Positions 24,081 to 36,769 of a stretch of DNA of 64,000 nt are shown here, piece by piece. The DNA comes from Sindora glabra. Taxonomy: Eukaryota > Streptophyta > Magnoliopsida > Fabales > Fabaceae. The notes beneath the pieces were generated by a model. The model made no database searches. It was given only the letters and a program-made list of their open reading frames with translations, and had not been told where the DNA came from. The position numbers and the translations under genes were made by a program. The stretch covers positions 19,635,883 through 19,699,882 of the forward strand of contig CM035230.1 of NCBI GenBank assembly GCA_020226215.1, given 5' to 3'. How positions within the stretch are numbered: position 1 is the first letter of the stretch; every line of letters starts with the position of its first letter.

Positions 24081-24260
24081 TCCTATAAATAGATGCTGCG
24101 AGGTGTGCTTTTTGGAGCGATAAGCAATACCATAATCTTATAAATTTAGCTGTGATGAAATCTAGTCCTGAGAGCCTCAGGGAACGCAAGCAAGAATGGC
24201 AGCTAAATCCATATTTCTACACTTGAAGCTGCCATTCTTTCATCCCCTGACAACTCTCTA
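24081..24260 (+). promoter_or_regulatory. TATA box and short hairpin-bearing leader or micro-ORF region
   Basis: CCTATAAATAGATG at 24,083-24,096 is a textbook plant TATA box. About 70-150 bases further on are two perfect small inverted repeats: CCTGAG/CTCAGG (24,167-24,181) and AAGAATGGCAGCT / AGCTGCCATTCTT (24,192-24,204 and 24,227-24,239). Two overlapping micro-ORFs are present: 24,155-24,226 (24 codons including stop, MKSSPESLRERKQEWQLNPY...) and one starting at the ATG inside the second stem (MAAKSIFLHLKLPFFHPL...). Neither is recognised. This could be the promoter and leader of a lost gene, a short peptide gene or a non-coding transcript. Confidence 0.35.
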
Positions 24261-24269
24261 GTTTACATT

Positions 24270-24723
24270 TCTTAATAGTGATAGGTGTTTTGACACCATC
24301 CTTGAACGGCTGGAAGCTGCTTTCTTTCATTCATCCTTTGTGAATTCTTCTGTAACCACTGGTGGGGTTTAGTAGGGATGGAGTGGCTATGACTCACATT
24401 TTTTTAATTTTATATTATTATATAATTACGTGACAAAGATTTACATAAATTAATTTTCTCGCCTTTTTTTTATTTTTTTTGTCGAAAAAGAAAAAAATGA
24501 ATTAAGAGCTGCCGTTGTATCCAGAAGTCCAAAACCAAGCCAAGAACTGTGCCTAGGCTATAAGTTTCTGGTCTATCAGGATGTTACTAACATTAAAGTT
24601 TTCAAGAATTCTTTTTTTTTTTTCCTGGTAACGACTAACGATGTTTTTTGAAGAATTTGTCCATTACGTACTAAACTATTTCTTATGTTTTCATCTATGA
24701 TAAGGTAAGAATCCTTTTGTGAC
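24270..24723. other. Spacer, nothing recognised
   Basis: Between the TATA-led segment and the first MITE I see no gene or repeat. A variant of the GGAAGCTGC phrase of the preceding hairpin recurs near 24,310. Confidence 0.35.
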
Positions 24724-24726
24724 TAA

Positions 24727-25478
24727 CGGTATGTTTGGTTTAGGAGAAAATAAAATTTTTAGAAAATACTTTTTTAAGAAAATATATTTTTGAAAAATGA
24801 ATTGATTTTATGTTATTTGGTGCATAAAAAAAAATATTTTTTGATGTTTGGTACATAAAGAAAAATTAATTCTGTTTAAAGTAAATCAAAATTATTTACT
24901 TCAAAATTATTATAATTTTACTTACCTTTTAAAAAAATTTTAATAAAATTTTTATTGTTCTTAGTGCCTAATAGTCCAATAATGATTAGTTTCCAATAAT
25001 AAAACATACATTAGAGGCATTACAAAATCTTATACATCAATTCACATAGTTAGTTCAATTAATTGTTACGAAATATTATATAATAGAACACCCATCATGA
25101 GAAAAAAATGGTGAATATTTTAGCAAATATTGCATGAAAATGTGTACCTGAACTTTAATCAATAAAAATAGGTTTTATAAAAATAGAAATAGAGCATCCA
25201 TCATGAAATATTTAATAAATAAAAATAAATTTTGCTTGTGATTGTGATTACGTAATAAAGTGAGAAGATAAAAAGTTTAGGTTCGGGTATGAATGTACTG
25301 AGTAACAAGAAAAATAAATTTCATTTTTTAAAATAGGAAGTTATTTTTCCAAAAAATAATATAATTTTCTGGATGATCAAAATTTATTTTTTCATTGATA
25401 AAATTTTTTGAATGTCCACATAAGAGAAAGTTAGAAAATTAATTCCAAAAATTCATTTTCCTCCAACTAAATGGACCT
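24727..25478 (-). mobile_element. Tourist-like MITE, copy A
   Basis: This 752-bp element is flanked by TAA (24,724-24,726 and 25,479-25,481). The ends CGGTATGTTTGGTTTAGGAG and, inverted, AGGTCCATTTAGTTGGAGG are imperfect inverted repeats. The whole sequence is similar, in reverse orientation, to copies at 42,340-43,088 and 58,180-58,938. A shared interior phrase is CTTTAAACAGAATTAATTTT, here inverted. The 3-bp TAA target and a TTTGGTT terminal motif fit PIF/Harbinger-derived Tourist-like MITEs. Confidence 0.82.
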
Positions 25479-25481
25479 TAA

Positions 25482-25949
25482 GAGGTTGTTTGGTTCGCAA
25501 CAATAGTATGGAAAGTGTTATTCCCAAAAAATAGGAAAGAGATGAATTGTTTGGTTAGTTATTAATTAACAAGTTGAAGGAAATAGAAATTACTAAAGTT
25601 CTCCTTCCCACAAAATATGAGAAGTTACTTATCTATATTCCCCTGAACAAGTTTTATTTGTTATATTATTTATGATTACAATAACAAAATTATCCTCATT
25701 AAATTGAATTAATAACAACTAAAATTTATTAATTTATATTATAATAATATTGATGATATAATAATTATTTTATTAATATTTTTTAAAATATTTAAAGTTG
25801 AACTAAATAAAATATAAGAAGTTAATATGTTATTTTTTATGTATCAATCAAATAATTTTTAATATTTTTTAAAAAATTCATATAAAAAATTATTTCCTTG
25901 AAAATTTAATATCTTGTGAAAAGTTACTTTGTGCAAATCAAATGACTCC
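25482..25949. mobile_element. Second, different MITE abutting copy A
   Basis: This 468-bp AT-rich unit has ends GAGGTTGTTTGGTTCGC and, inverted, GGAGTCATTTGATTTGC, which match at 11 of 17 positions. It is flanked by TAA on both sides (25,479-25,481 and 25,950-25,952). The left TAA is also the right target repeat of copy A. It has no coding capacity. Confidence 0.6.
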
Positions 25950-28900
25950 TAAAATATTTTAAAGTATTATCATTTCTAAGTTATTTATGGTAACATGAGA
26001 TACTCTTATCCCACTGGGAAGGAGATAAATATATAAAGGCGCGTGGAGAAAATTCATCTTTACGAGATTTATCTGTGTTTATTACTTTTAATTGAGCCTA
26101 CCATTTATCGTAGTAATAATCTCTATTTAATTATGATGTAAAATTTTTGATAAATTTTTTATATAATTGCAGGGTCGAGTGATAAATTTCTTTATATCTT
26201 CGTCCAAACTAAGACATTATAAAAAGAAAAAAAATTCAAAATAATATTAGATGGTATATCAGAAGGTACGGTTTCTCGTCGTCAATTTTTACTAAGTGTA
26301 AACTTGTTTGTTTTTATGAATTCAGTGGGGCTATAGAATCTGCTAGTATAAGCCTATAGCATACAATTATTGACATTGGGTGCAAATAATTTGAAGACAA
26401 CTGCAACTGCAAGAAGTAATGGTTGAAGAAATCAAGTTGCCATCCAATTGTTGACAACAGAAGAAAGCTTGTCCAGAGCAACAGATTGAGCGCTTAGTAC
26501 TTAAGTTCAACAGTTAAACAATAAAGTTTAAATTTAAGTTTCATTCTCTTCTAATAAAATAAAGAAGGAGTGTATTGTATCATTCAATAGATATATTAAA
26601 ATTTTCGCTTAATTTAGTATTTAGTTTTAACAATTAAACAAGAAAAAATTAATTCTAAGTTTCATTAATATCTTTTAATTAAATGCTAAAGCGACGCATA
26701 AACACCTGAAGTTATTTCTAACATTAACTATAACAATATATATAATATTGTTACAACAATATTTACAAAAAATTAATTATTACAGCAGTTATTGCCCAAA
26801 AACATAAATAAGTGAGAATAAAGTTAAATTATTGCATGTCACGCAATAATTGAAGGAAAAAAGTGGTGTAAACATGTAGAGTGGAGAGTAGTACCTTCGC
26901 ATACTCTTCTTGTGTAGTCAGACAAGAATAATGACAACGATGTATTTGCATTAATTAGCCAAGTATAGAGAAACGACAAGGTTGAAAGTGAAAGTGGAAA
27001 TTACTACAATTGCATGAAAATATGAGGCCAGCTAGCTGCATCGCACTTACTCTTTCTTTGTTTCCATTGAAATTAAAAAAAAAAGGAATGAAAATGAAGA
27101 GAATAAAAATAAGAATAGAAAATAAAAAAATACTTTCTTTTAAGACCACTTCTAAGGTGCTCCATGAGTTTGAGAACCCTTGATGATGATGTTCCAAAAT
27201 AATAGTCATAGAATTGAGCTGATTTAATAATAACTGTTTAGTTTTAAAAATAATTTTTCATGAAAAGGAAAAATTAAGAAAGAAATTATAAGTTACCAAA
27301 TTCTAAAATTGATCCCAAGAGATGATTCACATCGTTTTGGAACATGGATGATGACAAGGCAATGATACAGGGAGATTGAGGGGACATTTCTTAAAAAAGG
27401 GCAACCGACCAACCTTAAAATGCTTCATTTTTTAATTAAGGATTATCATTTCTAAAAATACCTTCATGAAAAGTTGAATTTTAACACAATAAGGATTATC
27501 ATTTTCCCTCATATCAATTGTTCAAAAATTTTCCCTATCTCCTTATCTTTAATTTAAACAAATCAACCGGAGGCAATCTTTTTTATCTTCCTTTTCATTA
27601 TGGTAATCAACCTTAAATGCTTCATTAATCTTTTACTATTTATAAGGTAGACTAATTTCTCTTTTGAGAACTAAAAAATTACCATCGTTCCTTTACAACC
27701 CTTTTGTCTTCTATACTCCAAAAAGTAAACCCATATGCACAACTCTCTATGTACTCTTTCCTGAAGAAAATCCTAGCCCAGCAAAATCTTCAACTTCATC
27801 ACAGTGCATAGAAGGGCCAAAGCCTTCCGAGCAGAACTCTTTCTATGTTGAGTTTGGAGAATATATCTATCTAGATGCTTAATCTCTCCATCAAATCTAG
27901 GAATGGATCAATTCCTCATGTTGTAGGGAATTTCATAGGTGGTAATTGATTATGCATCAAAAAATAAAAAATAATTGTATTGAAAAAATATAAGACTACT
28001 GCAAACTCTTAATATAGAAAGCGATTGGGATTGACTGCCATGTTCAGTCGGTTACGCACCATGTTCAATCACCAAGGCCAAGCTCCCACTATGTTCAATT
28101 GCTAAGGCTAAGCTTCCATCTCATAAGGCTATCAGTAGCTTATAATAGAAATGCTAGTTTTGCAAAAATAGGAGTCGTGATAATGGGTCAAGGCTTTGAT
28201 TAAGTTCAACTATGGCTGAATTAAAAGATGATAGGGACAATAACTTGGTGACTATAGACTTATTAAAGTAATGAAAGTTTTCTTTAAAAGCATTATTTGC
28301 AACGCTTAGCTATCTTCAGGGTCACCATTTGAAATTTTCCTTGTACACAAAAATTTACTAAAATATTATTATTTCAATTTGCAATGACACATCTCATGCT
28401 AAATGATAAAAGAAAAGGAAATGATAGAAAATGAAAAGAAAATTATTTTATTTTATTCAGTTAGGTAAGAAAAAGATTATTATTAAAAGATAAAATCAAA
28501 CTCCAAGTAAGAGAATTTGAATTGAAAAAGGTGAGGGAAAGAAAGATAATTTTAAAATAGAGTGATTTTCTTTCACTTTTCTCCTCAAGCCTGGAAAGAA
28601 AATTTTGATAGGACTCATGTCAATTTTTTCTGTGCGTTTTCTATTGTGCAACCAAATAAGCTAAGATTTGTTTTTCCAACCAAATTCTTTGCTTTCAATC
28701 TATTTCCGCACATTTTCAACGGAAAGAAACAAGCTGTTATATCATCTCTATGGAGGCAGAGTTAATTTTAACGGTAGAAGGATCTCCTTTTTTGATTTCA
28801 ACGTTAGTCTCCTATGTAATTATATGGGAAAAAAGAGAGTATTTTTATAGTATCCTTTCTTAAAAGTAAATGAATTAAAATATAAAATTTAAATACTAAT

Positions 28901-29015
28901 TTTTTAGAATGCTAAACTCTCCTAGAATTACCCTAAACATTCCACAATTTCCATTCAAAATATACACTCTTGAGGATTTTGGAAAACAAAAATTTGTATT
29001 GAAAAATTCCATCGT
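25950..29015. other. Gene-poor AT-rich region
   Basis: No gene could be supported. A TATA-like ATATATAAAGGCGCG lies near 26,028 with no readable frame downstream. At 28,040-28,125 the phrase CATGTTCAATCACCAAGGC followed by CAAGCT recurs two to three times as a short degenerate tandem repeat. Small open frames at 27.7 and 28.6 kb have no recognised relatives and atypical composition. Confidence 0.4.
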
Positions 29016-32000
29016 CACTACAAGAAATAAAGATTTTAGTGACAAAAGTTTTATGACAAGTGATATTTTTGTAACTGAAAACAATGCTTTAGTGACAACT
29101 TATCACTATTGTCATTGAACCATTTAATCAGGTGATAGTGCTAATTTACTACTAGAAAAAATAATAATTTTTAGTGACAAGTTTTATATGTTGTTACTCT
29201 AATTGTTACTAAAAGTTGAGGAGAAAATAAAAATGTAACTTAGAGTGACACCAACAAGAAATGGTCATAATCGAATTTTAGTGACAAGCTAGTTTTATCA
29301 TTGAATGATATTTTAGTGATAGGAGTTATTTGTTTTCACAGATATTTCCAACTTAAAAAAATAAAAGCCCAATATTGATACACTGAGAACACAAATTGGA
29401 AGAATAATTTGAGATTTTTCTCTCATTCCTTGCAATGTGTCGCATGCCATCTCTCGACCGCATTCAATTTCTCTCCACCATCACCACCAATCTCTCTCTC
29501 TCTCTCATTGCTTCCAAACTATCAAAAGAAAATAGTGATAATTCAACTTTGAGGTACTCCTTTTTTTTTCCTTTTTCCATTTTTTTCTAGCAATCGCAAA
29601 GCTTGAGGCATATAAGATTTTTGCAATGAAATGGAAATATGCAATCTATATCAAAGTGTCATCATTAATGCTAATGGATCTTCGATCACATTGCAAAGTG
29701 AGTTTCATTACATAATCAACTTGAGTGAGGGAAAAGGAACAATATCTATTTGCAATATCTAGAACACCTTAAAGGGTACGGTTTTCTTAATCATAAAATT
29801 GAACATATGCACTTGATTTTGTGATGTTATTGGGTATCATGCATAATTTGATTTCTGTGTTAGACATAATTTATTTGTTCCACACAAGTGTTTGGTAAAA
29901 TGCCTCATTAGATGGTTTACCATAATTTTCCAAAAGACTTTTTTTTGGCTATCTGTGATGATTTAACTTTCTCTGTAAGAAGCACTGTAGAACCAATATC
30001 TGCAGATTACATTGGGAAGTCTACTTCCTCCTTCCATCTACAGAAGTCTACTTGTTGTTGTCTGATTACTATATGAATGTTCAATTACCACATCTCTAAT
30101 AGGATAGGTTGGACTAGGTTTTGAACATGAGTTAATTATAGTAAATTAGTGATGCAATTTGGAGGTATGCAATTACAAATGAAAAGAGTGGAAAATATAA
30201 TCTCAACTATTATTGAAAACTAATTCAATAATCATTGGATTTAGAATAAATTGGGTGACTAAGAGTATTTATGTCCATTTGAATACAAATGCACTTTTAA
30301 AGACAAGAGTCCACTTGAATAACTATTAATATCAAAGAAATTTGTAGTTTAGATTTTTATGAACCCCTGGATTATTATTTCATTAACCGGATGCTTTACA
30401 AACACCTAAAATGTCATTTTCTCTTCTAATTGATGGATTCTGTACTTATTACCCTGTAGGTATTGAAGTCTTTATGACTAACTAAAAGGAACTAGTTTTT
30501 TTATTAACTAGCTTTAGATTTGTTCTCTCTATTGATTATTGTACATGTCAAAAGATCCTCGAGGCATAATCTCAAAAGGTGAGGTTTTTATTTTATAATT
30601 TTTAAAATTAAGGCATAATCTCAAATGGGTTACTGCCTTTCAAGTATGCTTTTTGTGAGTAAAACTTTCTGGACCTGTTGTGCATAAGCATAATTTGGTC
30701 ATTCTATTATCAAATGATCAAGTTTTAATTTACATTGAGTAAGAATTTTTTAGTACAATAATGGCAAAAAGGATCAAACTTATGGTCTCTTGCAACCTAT
30801 CAAGCCTTGTGCTACCAATTTAATTAATGGCTAATGATAGTTGTAATGCTATAGTATATAGGAGATATTACAATAGAGCTAAAGCTATTAGCTATTATAG
30901 GAGCTTTTGCTAAAAGGTAGGCAAACAGGCATGGTGATGCAAGGCCTAGAGGGACATGCGAAGTATGTTGATGAAAAATACAAGTTCTTCACTTGTTCAT
31001 GAAAACTAATTAGTTAATCACTTTTTGATGAGCTTATCTTCAAATGGCCCTATTTTAAAAATCAAGGCATAATGTGTGCTAAAGTCATGCCTTGTATTTT
31101 TTGTTTTTAAATTCATACATGGCAAGCTTTTGAAAATGTAGTGGGAATAACAAATAGAGCGAGGTGATGTTTTATTTGTTTCAGTTATGGGATTTAAATT
31201 TTTTGGTTCAATTTCCCTAAAAGGCTTCATGGATGCATACATTATATGGTATTATAGTTTCCTAAATTTTTATTTGTGTATTTGATGTGCATTAGGATAG
31301 TAAGCATAAATCATTTAACAATAACTCTATATTCATAGATGAATAAGTGAATAGTGTTGGAATGAAGAAGATTATTGATTAAGATACTTGTTCAGAAATT
31401 AGAATTAGTTATCTTGTTCATATCTGTTGTTGTTGATGATATATTTTTGAGAAACTACAGCATTAAAAGTAGATTACTCAAGGGAGAACAATGGGCAATG
31501 ATTTATAGGAGATCTTGCAAATTATGAATAGGTTTCTTATAAAGCATATACTTCATTTTTTATATACTGAATATATTTCCCCTTCGTAAGAAACAATACT
31601 GAACAACTAATCACTATTTAATTCCAACATGGGGTAATGTTTAAGATCTTTAGGGGTCTATGTACATTGTTTAACAAATTCATTTCCTACTTCTAAAATG
31701 AAAAAAGATATTTATCAATTCTTTTTTTGTCCTTGTTTTGGAATTATGAATGCAACTTTGGTCTTGGTCTATTATTTTCCCAATAGCTAAGAATTTTTAT
31801 AAAAGTTAGTGATGTTTAACTTTTTCACAAAACATTGTCTTCTTTTCTGGCATATAGTATTAGATGTCCTATTATAGTCAGGAACTTTGCCTTGCCAAAT
31901 CCAAACATGACATGGTCAAAGCCTATTATATGAGGATGTTTGGTATCATTAACTTCGGGATCTTGTTTCTATAATGTTTTCAATGGGGGTGGAGCAAATT

Positions 32001-32828
32001 TGTGCTTTGAAGGACACTGGACCAAAGTGTTGCCTCCATTATTAAAACTTTGTTGTTTTCCATTTAAGTTAAGATATTTTTCATGCTACTTAATAATAAT
32101 TTTCTATTTTGTATGAATAGAAAATATTAAGACCTACTAAGTTTGTTATTGTGAATTGGATGTAATTTGTGCTATAATTTTGGCACAAATTTTATTTTAA
32201 ATATTATGTCAAAATTTTATCAATTATATTTTGTTTATATTATTAGCATTTTTGCTTAAAATATTGTGAAATATGTAAATTTATAAAATAAAAATTGAAA
32301 CAAATTTTTGTAACAAAAATTTTAATGGCGATAATGATAGTCACAAATATCATATTTTTAGTAATAATACAAAAATGTTAACAAAAAGAAAAAAAAAGAG
32401 TTTTTGTGACAATATTAGTTATCACAAATATTATGTTTTTAATGATAACATAAAGATGTCATCACTAAAAAGAGCTTTTGTGACAACAATAATAGTCACG
32501 AAAGTAATTGATTAGTGACAATAATGCTTTTTTGTCATTGGATTTTAATCTTATAGTAACAAGAAAATTTGTCACTAATATGATTTTTAGTAACAATGTA
32601 ATTTAATTGTCACAGAAAGTGTCAACTTTCAATGACAACATACCTTGTCACAAAAACTTGTCACAAAATAGAAGCTTTTTGTGACAAATATCATTTTTTT
32701 ATCGTAAAAAATTTTAACGATGGGGTTTTTTGGTATGGAATTTTTGTTGTCACTAAAAACATTTTGTGACAAAATACCAACCTTTTGTGACAACTTTTGT
32801 TATCACTGAAAGAAATTTTTTTGTAGTG
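29016..32828. mobile_element. Non-autonomous CACTA element
   Basis: It begins CACTACAAGAAAT at 29,016 and ends TTTTTTTGTAGTG at 32,828, the canonical En/Spm inverted termini (13 bases with small changes). Both ends hold many copies of a short unit based on TTTTAGTGACAA / TTTTGTGACAA in both orientations, forming dense subterminal repeats at about 29,030-29,335 and 32,320-32,810. The 3.8-kb interior has no transposase. It contains a CT-rich leader-like segment ending in a splice-donor-like GAGGTACTCC near 29,550 and other non-repetitive pieces that could be captured host DNA. The flanking triplets are CGT and CAT, so the 3-bp target duplication is imperfect or lost. Its right border lies directly on copia gag sequence. 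Confidence 0.8.
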
Positions 32829-35800
32829 CATTGAGAAATGAATGATGAAAAAGATATTAAAACATAAATAAATGAGTACCATAAATTGGTTGAGGACCTT
32901 AAAAATGAAAAGATCATATTGTAAGAAGAGTTCATTGTTGGGATATTCATTGAGAAGCTACCAGAATCATGGAATGATCATAAGCAATAACTCAAACATA
33001 AGCATAAGCAACTTACACTGGTAAAATTAATTACTCACATTATCATAGAAGATACCAATCACAAGGAACTCTAAGCTACTAAAGCAAAGACATTCGCTAT
33101 GAAGACAAATCTCGTACAACACAATTCACATAAAAAGAGGTACGGTTATAAACTCTTTTTTGCTAATTCTAAGCATCATGCTAAAAATGATTTTAAAAGT
33201 AAAATGAATAATCCTAACTTTAAGAAAAGAAAGAAAACTATTATATTTATGAAAAACTTGGACATCATGCATCTCAATGCAGAAAAAGGATGAGAAATGA
33301 TAATCCTTTAAAACCTTAAGCAAACCTAGTTGGAGATGAGAAAGATAATGATATGATTGTTGCGATCATTTCTTAAGTTCATTTTATGGCGAATGTAAAA
33401 GACTAAGTGATAGACTCTAGTGCAATAAGGCATATCTATGCTAAAAGCAAAGCCTTCCTTTCTTACCCACTAATAGGAGATGAAGAAAATTAAGCTTACT
33501 TTGATGATTTAAGAACTGCAAATGTCCTTGAGAAAGGTAAAGTCCATTTGAAACTCACATCTATCAAAATCTTAGCATTGAATGATGTTCTACATGTTCT
33601 AGATATTAAGACAAATTTAATATTTGTATCTTTATTAGGAAAAAGTTAGGATAAAAGTACCATTTGAATCTGATAAGATTATTATGACTAAAAATAATAT
33701 CTTTGTAAGGAAGGGTTATTGCAACTAAGGTTTATTTGTATTAAATGTTTTTAATGTTCTAAATGAGAATGCTCTGTCTTCTATATACTTGCTTGACTCA
33801 TTTAACTTGTGGTATATGAGATTAGGACATGTGGAATTAGGATCAATACCAGTGCTTACTTCCAATAACATGATTAAATATCAATTTTGTGCAGAATCTA
33901 AGTTGCCTAAGAAAACATGAACATTTGTAATTGTTAGACCTTCTAACTTATTAGACTTAATACTTATAGACTCAAGTGATTTAAAATAAAATATGATGAG
34001 AGGTGGTAAAAAGTATTATATTACTTTCATAAATGATTATTCTAGATATACCAAAGTATACTTAATTAGAAATAAAGATGAAGCCTTTCCTATAGTCCAA
34101 TAATGCAAAGTTAAGGTTGAAAATCAAATTAGTAGAAAAATTAAAAGAATTAGATCAAATAAAGGTGGCGATTTACATTGCTTAATGAATTTTGTAAAAA
34201 GTAAGAAATAATACATGAGTTAACACCACTATATTTTTCCAAATCAAATGGAGTAGTAGAAAAGAAAAATAGGACATTAAAAAATGATAAATGCCTTGTT
34301 AATAAGCTCTTTTGCACCTGATAACTTGTGATGGGAAGCCATCTTAACTATTTCTTGTCATTGACAAAATATAAATACCCCATAAGAAAATAAGGAAAAC
34401 ACTATATGAGTTGTAAAAAGGTTATGCCTATAATTTACAATATTTGAAAGTATAGGGGTGTCTAGCTAAAGTTTTATTACATGAAACCAAGAAAAGAAAA
34501 ATAAGATCAAAAACTTCTAATTCTATATTTTTGGGATATGTGAGTAATAGTGCTGCATATAGGTTTCTTATTTTAAAAAGTGATGTACTTGACTACAATA
34601 CAATAATAGAGACAAAGAATGCTAGATTTTTTGAACACATTTACCCATTATATGATAAAAATTTTCTTACATCAAAACCCTTAAATACACTTTGTCTAAT
34701 CTAGAACAAACAAATGAAACTTTTAGAAGAAATAAAATACAAAGAAAAGAGACTTCTTTTGGAAATGATTTTTATACATTTATTATTAATAATGATCCTC
34801 AAACATATTTTAAAGCATTTTCTTCATCTAAAGTAAAATTTTTAGGAAGAAGTAATCAAAATAGAATTTAAATTAATTTTACAAAATCAAACTTGGCAAC
34901 TGGTGGACTTGCTTCCCAAAGCAAAGCTAATAGGTTGTAAATTGATTTTTTTAAAAAAAATATTTTCCTAATGGTTCTATTGAAAAATATAAAGCTTGAC
35001 TGGTTGCAAAAGGTTTTATACAAAATTAAAATATTGATTACTTTAATACTTTTGCACTAGTAATTAGGATTTCGCCAATTCGTGTTTTGTTTGCTTTAAC
35101 TTCTATTTTTAAATTAGTTGTACACCAAATAGATATGAAAATTACCTTGTAGAATAAAGACTTAAAGGAAGAAATTTATACGATATAACTCAAAGGCTGT
35201 GAGGTTCTAAAACAAGAACATGGGGTTTGTAAATTGAAAAAAAATCTCTGTATGGCTTAAAATAAGCATCTAAATAATGGCATAAAAATTTGATTAAACA
35301 TTGATAAACAATGGTTTTTCATTGTTGAAATGGATAAATGTGTCTAGTGTGTGAGACTAAAACTTTTTCAACATTAAATATTAATATAAAAGATATGGGT
35401 GAAGCTAATGTTATGTAAGGTATTAAAATCATAAGGAAAAATGATGGTATCATGTTAACTCATGAACATTATGTACAAAAGCTTCTTAGAAAGTTTGGTT
35501 GCTTAGATGAAAAACCTATTAGTACTCCTAATGATGCTAGTATTCAACTAAAGGAAAATGTAGGAAACTCGGTTAATCTATCTGAGTATGCTCAAATCAT
35601 TAGGAGTTTGATGCATTTAATGAACTTTTCTAGGCCTAACATAGCATATGCTGTGTAAGTAGATACATCCATAATCCTAACTAGGATCATTAGATTGCTT
35701 TGACTAGAATAATGAAATACCTAAAAAATATAATGAATTATGGTATTTTGTACAGTGAATGTCCTACTCTATTAGAAGAATACAGTGATAATACATGGAT

Positions 35801-36280
35801 CTCTAATTTGGATGAGACAAAATCCATTAGTGGTTATATGTTCACCCTTGATGGTGGTGCAGTGACTTGGAAATCATTCAAGCAAACAATTATAGCTAGA
35901 TCAACCATGGAATTAGAGTTTGTGGCTTTTGAGATGGTTAGAAATGGAGTTGAATGGATAAAAAATTTCTCATCTGATATACCATTAGGTAGAAAATCAA
36001 AACCTCTAATATCTATGCATTATGATTGCTAATTGGCAATAGCCATTGGAAAGAATAAAGCTTTCAATAGCAAAAATTGATATATTAAATTAAGACAAAA
36101 TATTGTGAAGCAATTACTTAAAGATGGAATAATTTTAATAGATTATGTGAAGTTAAAAAGGAACTTAGCCGATACTTTGATGAAAACTTTGGGTAGAAAA
36201 TAAATATTTGAAACATCAAGGGAAATTAAAGAAATTAACATTGATGGTATTGGTAACCTAACCTATATGATTCATAATTC
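32829..36280 (+). mobile_element. Degenerate Ty1/copia retrotransposon (5'-truncated)
   Basis: Plus-strand pieces occur in copia order. Gag (UBN2 type) reads INEYHKLVEDLKNEK and EKLPESWNDHKQQLKHKHKQ (about 32,870-33,010), then a decayed zinc knuckle near 33,260. A protease-like stretch with VDSSAIRHIYAKS (about 33,405-33,450), an integrase N-terminal LRLGHV-like motif near 33,825 and integrase core scraps follow. RT pieces run to HLMNFSRPNIAYAV (ends about 35,656). RNase H reads TRIMKYLKNIMNYGILYSE, SGYMFTLDGGAVTWKS and ARSTMELEFVAFEMVRNGVE (35,700-35,990), with the tail TLMKTLGRK near 36,190. Stops and frameshifts are abundant. The N-terminal half of Gag and the 5' LTR are missing: the element begins abruptly at the CACTA border. 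No 3' LTR was identified. Confidence 0.8.
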
Positions 36281-36434
36281 CATGAATTAAGTTCATATAG
36301 GTGATAACAAGTTTATGTTAGTTCTAAAAACACTATAACATTAAAAGTACCTCCTATAGTGTATGTGTTTACTGCTTTAAATTACAAATTATAAGTGAAC
36401 GTGAGTTAAGTTCTTAATGAAATTTATAGCTTTT

Positions 36435-36765
36435 ATGGGTAGTATATTTAACTGTAGTGTATACATGATGGAATCACCTTTATAAGTGTGGAGTAAGGCC
36501 ATTCCTATGAGATACTAGAAAAATCTCTAAAGCACTCATGAATTATCAAGCATATGTATAGCTTATTAGCACAAAACTACATTATACAGGAAAATGATAG
36601 GTAATGTATTTAATTGTAATATACATATGATAGAATCACTTATATGAGTATGGAGTAAGGCCACTCCTATGAAATACTAGTAAAATCTCTAAAGCACTTA
36701 TGAATTAGTAGGCATGTGCATGGCTTATTATTGTAAAATTACATTGCATAGGAAAATGTTTCCAA
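36435..36765. repeat. Tandem duplication, about 162-bp unit, two copies
   Basis: The blocks GGAGTAAGGCCATTCCTATGA (near 36,490) and GGAGTAAGGCCACTCCTATGA (near 36,652), AATCTCTAAAGCACT and TTACATTGCATAGGAAAATG recur at a constant spacing of about 162 bases. The copies have diverged by perhaps 15%. It follows the copia RNase H remnant and may belong to that element's 3' non-coding region. Confidence 0.8.
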
Positions 36766-36769
36766 ATGA

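Noticed and set aside
27664..27882. Plus-strand frame of 72 codons with fairly normal composition
   Set aside because: No family recognised and no clear start or splice context; too short to claim as a gene without transcripts.
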